Positions 11,140-17,532 of a DNA stretch of 34,405 nucleotides are shown piece by piece (positions within the stretch are counted from its first letter, which is position 1; each line of letters begins with the position of its first letter). This DNA is from Deltaproteobacteria bacterium (GTDB lineage Bacteria > Myxococcota_A > Polyangia > Haliangiales > Haliangiaceae): assembly GCA_013812655.1 (NCBI GenBank), contig JACCTC010000004.1:1-34405 (forward strand). Reading direction: 5' to 3'. A model generated the notes under the pieces. It had not been told where the DNA came from. It saw only the letters and a list, made by a program, of their open reading frames with translations, and made no database searches. A program made the translations under genes and the position numbers.

Positions 11140-11457
11140 ATGAACAACGAATTCGATGCCAGCGGTAAGCTCGTGACCCCGACCGTCAGCGAGAGCGTCC
11201 GGACCCTGGTCGACACCAGCTCCGAGACGATCGACGCGATCAAGACCCGCCTCGGTGACGTCACCGACAACGTCAAGCAGGGCAGCTCGGCCGCGGTCGA
11301 CCGCACCCAGAGCTACATCCAGGCGAACCCCTACAAGAGCCTCATGATCGCCTTCGGTGCCGGCTACGTCGCCATGCGCATCAAGACGAGCCCGCTCTTC
11401 AAGGTCGGCATGCTCGGCGTGCTCGCGTACCTCGGCACGTCGATCTATCGTCGCTAG
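11140..11457 (+). CDS. Small DUF883/ElaB-like membrane-anchored protein
   Basis: 105 residues. The first two thirds are an amphipathic helix-rich soluble region (SESVRTLVDTSSETIDAIKT, then TDNVKQGSSAAVDR). After it comes YIQANPYKSLMIAFGAGYVA. This matches the C-terminal arrangement of the DUF883/ElaB/YqjD family, in which an ENP-type motif precedes a glycine-rich membrane helix. Relatives in enterobacteria are inner-membrane proteins linked to stress and ribosome association; that role is not shown here. The ATG encoding MNNEFDASG is chosen because upstream residues in the frame are low quality and unlike the family. Confidence 0.72.
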   Translation: MNNEFDASGKLVTPTVSESVRTLVDTSSETIDAIKTRLGDVTDNVKQGSSAAVDRTQSYIQANPYKSLMIAFGAGYVAMRIKTSPLFKVGMLGVLAYLGTSIYRR

Positions 11458-11508
11458 ATAAGAGAGCGAGGCCGTCTGTCACGCTCCGGGCCGCAGAGTC
11501 TGAGTGCC

Positions 11509-12588
11509 TCAGCCGCCGATCCCGATCATGTGCTTCTGCGGTGCGCCGGCTCCGGTGCGCTCGAACGTGTGACCGGCGCGCTTGCCGGTGACCGCGGCGG
11601 CGATCGCGCCAACCAAGTCGTCATCGGTGCCACCACGGCGCAGGATATCGCGGAGGCTGATCGCATCGTCGTGGCCGAGGCAGGCGTGCAACGCGCCGGT
11701 CGCGGTCAGCCGCAGCCGGTTGCAGTCGTCGCAGAAGTGCTCGGTCATCGCCGAGATGATCCCGACCTCGCGGCGCGGGTCGCTGGCAACCTGCCAGTAG
11801 CGGGCCGGGCCAGCGTCACGGCCCGTGCCTGCAGATGCGACCAGCGGGCCGATCTCGGCCTCGATGCGACGCCGGATCTGCGCCGCGTTCAGCTCGGAGG
11901 TTGGCGCGTAGAGCTGGCCGCCTGACATCGGCATGTGCTCGATGAATCGCGGGATCGCGCCGCGAGCCCACGCGTACTCGCAGAGCGCGACCAGCTCGCC
12001 GTCGTTGACGCCGTGGAGCGCGACCGCGTTGAGCTTGACCCGAATACCGGCGGCGAGCGCGGCGTCGATGCCGGCGAGCACGCGCGCGAGGTCACCGCGG
12101 CCGGTCAGCCCGGAGAACTTCGCCGGATCGAGGGTGTCGACCGAGATGTTGATCGTGCTGATCCCGGCGGCCGCGAGCGGCGCCGCCAGCTCGCCCAGCA
12201 GGTGGCCATTCGAGGTCATCACGACCTGCTCGATGCCCGGGACCTGGGCGACCTGGCGCACGAGATCGACGATGCCCTTGCGGACCGTGGGCTCGCCGCC
12301 GGTCAACCGGAGCTTGCGGACGCCGAGCTTTGCGAACACGCCGACCAGCCGGGTGATCTCCTCGAACGACAGCACCGCCGACCGCTGCTCGAACACGAGC
12401 CGATCCCCGAGATCTTCTGGCATGCAGTACGTGCAGCGATAGTTACAGCGGTCCGTGACCGAGACGCGGAGGTAACGGATCCGGCGGGCGAACGCATCAA
12501 CCAATGGATCCGCCGGGATCGCCGCTTCGCCAAGCGGCTGTACGGTCCCGAGGACTGGCAGGAAGACCCGGTTCATTGCCTTGGTCAT
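11509..12588 (-). CDS. moaA: GTP 3',8-cyclase MoaA
   Basis: 359-residue radical SAM enzyme for the first step of molybdenum cofactor synthesis (GTP to 3',8-cyclo-7,8-dihydro-GTP). The N-terminal 4Fe-4S motif is C48-x3-C52-x2-C55 (CNYRCTYC). The SAM-binding TGGEPT lies at 96-101. The second, MoaA-specific cluster uses C286, C289 and C303 (CDDCNRLRLT, then HACLG). The protein ends in the GG motif required in MoaA (MIGIGG). About 35 extra residues precede the core, slightly more than usual. No other moa, mog or moe gene is in the window, so it is a stand-alone locus, divergent from the next gene with about 120 bases between. No molybdenum-cofactor riboswitch was recognised. Confidence 0.95.
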   Translation of the reverse strand: MTKAMNRVFLPVLGTVQPLGEAAIPADPLVDAFARRIRYLRVSVTDRCNYRCTYCMPEDLGDRLVFEQRSAVLSFEEITRLVGVFAKLGVRKLRLTGGEPTVRKGIVDLVRQVAQVPGIEQVVMTSNGHLLGELAAPLAAAGISTINISVDTLDPAKFSGLTGRGDLARVLAGIDAALAAGIRVKLNAVALHGVNDGELVALCEYAWARGAIPRFIEHMPMSGGQLYAPTSELNAAQIRRRIEAEIGPLVASAGTGRDAGPARYWQVASDPRREVGIISAMTEHFCDDCNRLRLTATGALHACLGHDDAISLRDILRRGGTDDDLVGAIAAAVTGKRAGHTFERTGAGAPQKHMIGIGG

Positions 12589-12641
12589 ATAGAGCCCGCA
12601 TCAACGGGTACGTCAAGACACGGCTTCCGGTTACAAGTTCC

Positions 12642-12671
12642 TTGACAGATCGAACAAAAACAGACATCTAT
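12642..12671 (+). promoter_or_regulatory. Possible sigma-70-type promoter with perfect TTGACA -35
   Basis: A perfect TTGACA at 12642-12647 lies in the most AT-rich stretch of the moaA/small-gene intergenic space. It points toward the gene at 12711. The -10 is poor: 17 to 19 bases downstream reads cATCTATC with no good TATAAT match. Only the -35 is convincing. Confidence 0.35.
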
Positions 12672-12676
12672 CCCCC

Positions 12677-12692
12677 GCTCCTTCTTTGGAGC
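12677..12692 (+). promoter_or_regulatory. Short hairpin next to the ribosome-binding site
   Basis: GCTCC-TTCTTT-GGAGC is a 5-bp stem with a 6-base loop, immediately followed by AGGAGAG, the likely ribosome-binding site of the gene at 12711. The CTCC arm could pair with either GGAG, so alternative pairing might mask the site. This is a structural reading only. Confidence 0.3.
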
Positions 12693-12710
12693 AGGAGAGC
12701 CAGATACTAA

Positions 12711-13085
12711 ATGATACAGCGCAGCGAAAACGCGACCCGGAACTATCCCGTTCAACACCAGACACAGCCGCCGACCACGCTCGCCGGACTCTGGGTGTTG
12801 CTCGTGCAGAACGATGGCGAGCTCACCACCCAGGACGCGGATGGTCGCGTGCCCGTGATGTGCCACGCCGGTAATGGTCAGACCTACCTGCTCGTCTTCA
12901 AGACCGTCGTCAAGGCGCGCCAGTTTGCAGCGGCGCAGGCCCTCGAGGGTGCAGAAGCCCGCATGGTCGTCCGTAGCAACCACGAGGAGCTCGTCGCGAT
13001 CGCCCGGACCGCCGGCGCGGCAGGCACCCTCGTCGACTACGACCCGACGACGCAGCAGTACGCCAGCACCGGCGCGCTCGCCTGA
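12711..13085 (+). CDS. Small SseB-like protein of unknown function
   Basis: 124 residues, no signal peptide or membrane segment, probably cytoplasmic. The first roughly 23 residues are polar and probably disordered. Then comes an alpha/beta pattern LWVLLVQNDGELTT, VPVMCHAGNGQTYLLVFKT and ARMVVRSNHEELVAIA. The layout (a G-x-x-YL-x-VF strand, a KAR helix start, and a later short helix before TLVDYDP) resembles the SseB N-terminal domain, but similarity is judged by eye only. GGAG about 13 bases upstream supports the ATG. It is divergent from moaA and convergent with dam. Function unknown. Confidence 0.7.
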   Translation: MIQRSENATRNYPVQHQTQPPTTLAGLWVLLVQNDGELTTQDADGRVPVMCHAGNGQTYLLVFKTVVKARQFAAAQALEGAEARMVVRSNHEELVAIARTAGAAGTLVDYDPTTQQYASTGALA

Positions 13086-13113
13086 TCTGATTCTGGCTGA
13101 CGATCGTTTCGGC

Positions 13114-13989
13114 TCAGTAACCACCCACGACGATCACCTCGTCGACGTCGCCTCGCTTGGCGGCATTCGAGTTGATCGCGCGCGAGCACTTCACGCGATC
13201 GATCTGGAAGCCCTTGTAGAGCGTCCGGATGAACGGCGTGTCGCTGTTCGAGAGCATCACCTTGCAGCCGCGCGAGACCAGCGTCCGTGCGGTCTCGGCA
13301 AGCTCGCGCTGCTGATCCGGACCGAACACGTTCGCGGTGTAGCTCGTGAAGCTCGCGGTCGGCGTCAGCGGATCGTACGGCGGATCGAAGTAGAGGAAGT
13401 CGCCGCGCGTCGCGGTCGAGACCGCCGTCTTGTAGTCGCCACAGCGGAGCTCGGCGCGCGCGAGCACCTCGTGCGCCGCACGCAGCGCCTCGGGCACGCA
13501 GATCGGCGGATCGATGTAGCGACCGATCGGCACGTTGAACGCGCCCGAGCGGTTGACCCGCCAGAGGCCGTTGAAGCATGTCTTGTTGAGGTAGATGAAC
13601 GCCGCCGCCCGCTCCGCCGCATTCCATGACGGGCGCTGCTGGTTCCAGCGCTCGCGCATCTCGTAGTAGTGCGCCTCCGAGTGCGCGGTCCGGTGGTGCT
13701 GGAGCCGGCGTACGACCGCGGCGTGATCCTCCGCGATCGCCGAGTAGAGGTTGATCAGATCGGCGTTGGAGTCCGCGAGCACCGCGCGCGAGGGAGCGAC
13801 CCGGAAGAACAGCGCGGCACCGCCCGCGAACGGCTCGTAGTAGCGACCGAAGCGGTCGGGGAGCCGGGCGAGCAGCTCGGGCAGGAGCTTGGTCTTGCCG
13901 CCGACCCACTTGATGACAGGCGACGCAACCGGAGCCGGTAGCGGCGCGCGAACCGGGCGCATCGCGCGCGCCGTCGAACGAGAAGCCAT
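13114..13989 (-). CDS. dam: Dam-type DNA adenine methyltransferase (GATC)
   Basis: 291 residues, D12-class N6-adenine methyltransferase. The order of motifs follows E. coli Dam: SAM-binding KWVGGKTKLL (about 27-36) and EPFAGGAALFF (52-62); LNKTCFNGLWRVN-x-x-GAFNVPIGRY (134-158); catalytic DPPY (202-205) continuing DPPYDPL and TASFTSYTANVF; and near the end SNAAKRGDVDEVIV, which lines up with the SNGGTRKKVDELLA region of Dam. The DPPYxPL-x-x-TAxFTxY stretch is typical of GATC-specific enzymes. No restriction endonuclease gene is adjacent, so it looks like an orphan regulatory or repair methyltransferase. The start is uncertain: the chosen ATG (MASRSTAR) lacks an obvious ribosome-binding site, and another ATG lies nine codons downstream. 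Confidence 0.9.
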   Translation of the reverse strand: MASRSTARAMRPVRAPLPAPVASPVIKWVGGKTKLLPELLARLPDRFGRYYEPFAGGAALFFRVAPSRAVLADSNADLINLYSAIAEDHAAVVRRLQHHRTAHSEAHYYEMRERWNQQRPSWNAAERAAAFIYLNKTCFNGLWRVNRSGAFNVPIGRYIDPPICVPEALRAAHEVLARAELRCGDYKTAVSTATRGDFLYFDPPYDPLTPTASFTSYTANVFGPDQQRELAETARTLVSRGCKVMLSNSDTPFIRTLYKGFQIDRVKCSRAINSNAAKRGDVDEVIVVGGY

Positions 13990-14030
13990 GAAAATGATCG
14001 TCGAGGGACGGCGAACACCGGGCCAGTTTT

Positions 14031-14046
14031 CGCGCCTGCAGGCGCG
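14031..14046. promoter_or_regulatory. 16-bp perfect palindrome between dam and the divergent exported-protein gene
   Basis: CGCGCCTGCAGGCGCG is a perfect inverted repeat with no spacer. It is about 40 bases from the dam start and about 45 bases from the gene at 14093. Its position fits an operator for a dimeric regulator controlling one or both genes. GC-rich DNA makes chance palindromes more likely, though 16 bases is long. Confidence 0.4.
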
Positions 14047-14092
14047 CACTTCGACAATCACTTATGGGAGTGGATCGCGATAAGCTGGATCG

Positions 14093-15382
14093 ATGCAGAG
14101 GTGGTGGTTTCTCGCGATGATCGGCGTCGCGTGCACGGCGGGCTGCGAGGCGAGCGCCCTCGTGATCGAGGTCCATGCACCGACGGGCACGCAGCAGGTG
14201 CGGCTCTACATCGGCACCGGCGACGAGACGACCGAGACGATCGTGCCGGGCAACTATCCGGCCACGAGCCCGCCGCCGATGGGAAGGTACTGGCCTCGCG
14301 ATCCGGGCAACGAGCTCGACGTCATCACGCTCGCGAACGGCGAGACCACGGCGCGCTTCGTGTTCGCCCCCGGCTCGGCGCCGAAGCTCGGCGCGATCAT
14401 CGCGATCGGCTTTCGCGACGACGCGCCGGTCGCGATCGCCTCGCGGTTCTACGTCGCCGTGCCCGATGGCGACGTCATCCAGTACAACCTCGAGCTCGCG
14501 CCGATTCCGTTGCCGATGCCCGGCACCGTCCCCGCGGTGCATCTGTGGGGACCCGCGGAAGCGGAGCGCAGCTGCCTGCTCGCGCACGAGACGCAACTCG
14601 CCGGCGAGCCGCGCACGTCGTTCATCGTCCACCACGCAGATCCGGACTGCGACGGGTACGAGACCGGCGCGAGCGACGAGTGCCAGCCGCACGTCTGGAA
14701 CGGCCGCTCGCGCGCGGATCTCGCGGCGCTGCGCTGCCTCGCTGAGGACTCCATCGAGCCGATCGGCGACGGCGTAACGATCCAGGCATGCACGCTCGGC
14801 GGCCCGGCCTGCGTCGACGGCGCGGGCCCACAACCCGACGGATGTGAACCGTCTCGCTACTGCACGCCGACGGGTGTGTGTGCCGACTGCGCGAACCAGA
14901 ACACGCTCGACTGCGCGGCGACCGCGCGCGCCACACCGCGCATCCTGTGCACCTTCACGGTGATTCAGGCCCCTAACGGGCTCTCGATCTGCCCCGGCGC
15001 CGCGAAGCTCCCCGCCACCGCCGACCTGGCGTCCGGTTGCACGGGCAGCTTCCAGTTTCGTCGTGCGGGCGACGAGTGGCGTCCCGTCCTCCAGACCGGC
15101 ACGCTGCTGACCTTGTCCGCACCGCCTCCCACCGACGCATGCGTGTTCGCGCTGGTGCCATCGTCGCAGGAGTATCCATTCCCGGGCGGGGGCAGCGGGT
15201 CGATCGATGCGTTGCTCGCGGTCGATCTGGTCAACGGCCGCGGCGCCGCGATCGGCCTCACCGTCAGCTTCGGCTTCAATTCCACGAACACCTGCGACCC
15301 GCCGAACGCTTGCAAGGTCGAGAACACGCTCGATCCCGCCTTCCGGCGCTGTATCACCGCACCCCTGCGCGCCTCGCCCTGA
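14093..15382 (+). CDS. Cys-rich exported protein (probable lipoprotein), tandem paralogue A
   Basis: 429 residues. The signal peptide ends in CTAGC, with Cys18 a likely lipid anchor although the -3 residue is not ideal. A beta-rich N-terminal domain begins ALVIEVHAPTGTQQVRLYIG. A short acidic calcium-loop-like motif follows (ADPDCDGYETGASDEC, about 182-197). Next is a cysteine-rich section (CTLGGPACVDG, CEPSRYCTPTGVCADC) and a C-terminal beta-rich domain. The next gene has the same domain order and matching motifs (DPDCDGY, C-x-LGGPxC-x-DG, SxYC), so the two are tandem duplicates that have diverged. Function not recognised; a cell-surface location is likely. Confidence 0.85.
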   Translation: MQRWWFLAMIGVACTAGCEASALVIEVHAPTGTQQVRLYIGTGDETTETIVPGNYPATSPPPMGRYWPRDPGNELDVITLANGETTARFVFAPGSAPKLGAIIAIGFRDDAPVAIASRFYVAVPDGDVIQYNLELAPIPLPMPGTVPAVHLWGPAEAERSCLLAHETQLAGEPRTSFIVHHADPDCDGYETGASDECQPHVWNGRSRADLAALRCLAEDSIEPIGDGVTIQACTLGGPACVDGAGPQPDGCEPSRYCTPTGVCADCANQNTLDCAATARATPRILCTFTVIQAPNGLSICPGAAKLPATADLASGCTGSFQFRRAGDEWRPVLQTGTLLTLSAPPPTDACVFALVPSSQEYPFPGGGSGSIDALLAVDLVNGRGAAIGLTVSFGFNSTNTCDPPNACKVENTLDPAFRRCITAPLRASP

Positions 15383-15512
15383 CGTCCCGGCTGGCAACAA
15401 CCGCGGCGGCGGTGTCACGGTGCACATGTGGGCGGCGCGGTTTCGTACCACGCCGATCACACGAGGCTCACGGACTTTCACTTCGCGGGTTGCGCGGCGG
15501 TATCCTCGAGAG

Positions 15513-16835
15513 ATGCGACCTGCCTGGATCGTGGTGGTCTCCGCAATGGTGCTCGGTGTTGGTTGTGATGACGGCATCGTCATCGAGGTGCGAACCGATC
15601 CGGCCGCCCCGGCCAGCGAGGTCGAGCTGTTCCTCGGTATCGAGGAGTGCGGCGGGTGTCCAGGCATCAGCCCCGACCCGACTCGCGGCATCCTGCCCGG
15701 CCGCGTGTTCTTTCGCGATGACAGCAACGCGAGCGAGGCGCGCGCGTACGTCGCGAAGGTCCAGGGTGGTGTCGCCACGTTCCACATCAAGAGCAGCGAG
15801 GTCTCGACCCGGCTGACCACGGTCGCCGCGCTCGGGCTCGGCATGCAGCCATCGGCAGCGCTGTTGCCCGCGCTCGATCTCGATGGCGAGGCCCAGCACT
15901 TCGTCGTCCAGCTCCGGCCCGCGACCGGGAAGCTGCCGGCGCCGGTGCCACCCGATGGAGACTATGTCGAGACGTGGAGCGAGCCCGCGGCGCCGAGCTT
16001 CACGTGTCTCGGCTTCGAGCGATGGGCCGGCGGTGAGTTCGGCGGCCGTGCCTTCATCGTGCCCAAGCACGATCCCGATTGCGACGGCTACGTCGACGAC
16101 GGTGACTGCAGCACGTTCGCGAACAATGGCATCCAGGAGCCTGCCCTCGACGAGCTGTCGTGCACGACCGTGGAGCTCACGTCCGCCAGCCAGCGCTGCC
16201 GGCTCGGCGGCCCGACGTGCAAGGACGGCCCGACGCCGTCGATGGAAGCGTGTGGCGCATCGAGCTACTGCGTCCCGGAGCAGGTCTGTCTGTCGACCTG
16301 CGCCGACGCCACCACGCCGGACGCGTTGAAGGCCTGTCTCGCGCAGTTCGCGGGACCGGCGTTCGCGGGGACACGCCTGCAGTGCACGCTGCCGGTCGTC
16401 AAGTCCGCCGACTTGACCCACTACACGCTGTGTCCCGGCTCCGACAGCTTCACGTTCGACACGTCGGCCATCCTCCAGCAACGCTGCGCCGACGACGACA
16501 CGCCGCTGCTCCAGATCCCGCGCGCCGGATCGCCGCTCGCGTTCACCGCCGACACCACGCTGCTGTCGACCAATCAGGCCGGCGGCGAGGTCTACGAGCT
16601 CGCGGTCAAGCTCCGGCACGAGGGCGCGTGCAGCTACCGGATGTCGACCGCCGGGGCGATCGCGAGCATCGAGCCGCGCCGCACGTTCACGCGGCTCGCG
16701 CTCGGCGCACCGGGGACGGCACCGCAGTACATGCTGCTGCCCCTCATCCTCGTCCCGGCCACCACCTGCGATGCCGAGCCGACCTGTCACTTCGAGGGTG
16801 ACCTCAACGACAGCGTCTTCAGCTGCGGTCGTTGA
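15513..16835 (+). CDS. Cys-rich exported protein (probable lipoprotein), tandem paralogue B
   Basis: 440 residues. The signal peptide ends in VLGVGC (Cys18; the lipobox is not ideal). An N-terminal domain follows (GIVIEVRTDPAAPASEVELF, parallel to ALVIEV in paralogue A), including a CGGC pair. Then come the acidic motif KHDPDCDGYVDDGDCS (about 188-203), the cysteine-rich section (CRLGGPTCKDG, CGASSYCVPEQVC) and a beta-rich C-terminal domain ending in CHFEGDLNDSVFSC. Cysteines are numerous and probably disulfide-bonded outside the cytoplasm. The ATG (MRPAWIVVV) gives a proper signal peptide; the frame upstream is open but overlaps paralogue A. It lies 130 bases after paralogue A. Function unknown. 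Confidence 0.85.
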   Translation: MRPAWIVVVSAMVLGVGCDDGIVIEVRTDPAAPASEVELFLGIEECGGCPGISPDPTRGILPGRVFFRDDSNASEARAYVAKVQGGVATFHIKSSEVSTRLTTVAALGLGMQPSAALLPALDLDGEAQHFVVQLRPATGKLPAPVPPDGDYVETWSEPAAPSFTCLGFERWAGGEFGGRAFIVPKHDPDCDGYVDDGDCSTFANNGIQEPALDELSCTTVELTSASQRCRLGGPTCKDGPTPSMEACGASSYCVPEQVCLSTCADATTPDALKACLAQFAGPAFAGTRLQCTLPVVKSADLTHYTLCPGSDSFTFDTSAILQQRCADDDTPLLQIPRAGSPLAFTADTTLLSTNQAGGEVYELAVKLRHEGACSYRMSTAGAIASIEPRRTFTRLALGAPGTAPQYMLLPLILVPATTCDAEPTCHFEGDLNDSVFSCGR

Positions 16836-16850
16836 GCGGACGCGTCGCGA

Positions 16851-17450
16851 TCAGCGTGCTGGGGCGCGCGATGGCGGATCGCCGTCGGGCGCCGCCCGCG
16901 GTGCCAGCCGTTGACCGTCCGGCGCCGGTCCGCAACGCTCGAGCATCCGGTCGCGTTCCGTCGCCGACGCGTACCGTCGCTGCGCATCCGGGCCCGTGCA
17001 GAGGGTCTCGCGCACCTTCGTCAGCCCCGGTACGAGCTCGCGTGCCGGCTTGGTGTGGGCGAGCTTGCTCTGGAGCGCCACGCGCTCGGCCTTGGTCATC
17101 GGTCCCGTGGTTGCCTCGACGCGCGCCTCGGCCCGTGCGGAATCACCCGCGGCAGCAGGGTTCGGCACCAAGCGCTCGGCGCCGCGCCGATCGGTGAGGT
17201 CCTGCGCGATCGCGCCGCGTGCGGGCTCGATGCCGTCGTCACCACGCTGCTCGCCGCGCGCGGGCTCGATGCCGTCGTCACGCTGCTCGCCGCGCCGCAC
17301 GGTGGGCAAGCTGCGAGCTGTCGCGCCGGCTTCTGCGGCCCGGGACGCCGGAGCGGGCCCGGCCCGATCCGTGGACGGCTGCTCGCCGATGAGCTGCAGC
17401 CCGATCACGAACGAGGCGGCGATGGCGATGGCGATGACGAGACGAAGCAC
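16851..17450 (-). CDS. Hypothetical protein with N-terminal membrane anchor and internal repeat
   Basis: 199 residues, GTG start (MLRLVIAIAIAASF). One hydrophobic N-terminal segment (to about residue 21) could be a signal peptide or anchor. A low-complexity Ala/Arg/Glu-rich middle carries a direct repeat, EQRDDGIEPARG and EQRGDDGIEPARG (about 55-80). A C-terminal charged helical region with two cysteines follows (MTKAERVALQSKL, then TLCTGPDAQRRY and MLERCGP). The last part, rich in polar residues with spaced Cys, looks like the real conserved portion. It is convergent with paralogue B, 15 bases apart. No family recognised; the alternative that it is not a gene cannot be excluded. Confidence 0.55.
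   Translation of the reverse strand: MLRLVIAIAIAASFVIGLQLIGEQPSTDRAGPAPASRAAEAGATARSLPTVRRGEQRDDGIEPARGEQRGDDGIEPARGAIAQDLTDRRGAERLVPNPAAAGDSARAEARVEATTGPMTKAERVALQSKLAHTKPARELVPGLTKVRETLCTGPDAQRRYASATERDRMLERCGPAPDGQRLAPRAAPDGDPPSRAPAR
17221..17294. repeat. Direct repeat of 35-38 bp inside a coding region
   Basis: The stretch beginning GCGGGCTCGATGCCGTCGTC occurs at 17221-17258 and again at 17260-17294. Apart from a 3-base insertion (CAC) in the first copy, the two are identical. The difference keeps the frame of the minus-strand gene, adding one Asp codon. Confidence 0.8.
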
Positions 17451-17532
17451 GCCCGCTAAATAGCATGCCTCGTCCTGACGATCCCCCCGAAACCGGGGCG
17501 CGACGTGCCCGGCGGGCGCGACGCGCCCGGGG

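Noticed and set aside
12589..12710. Molybdenum-cofactor riboswitch upstream of moaA
   Set aside because: The gap is only 122 bases and I could not find the conserved multi-stem arrangement; nothing beyond a 5-bp hairpin on the other strand.
13037..15844. A 935-codon minus-strand open frame spanning dam and the first Cys-rich gene
   Set aside because: It crosses real genes on both strands and has shadow-like composition. The Dam and lipoprotein frames carry clear motifs.
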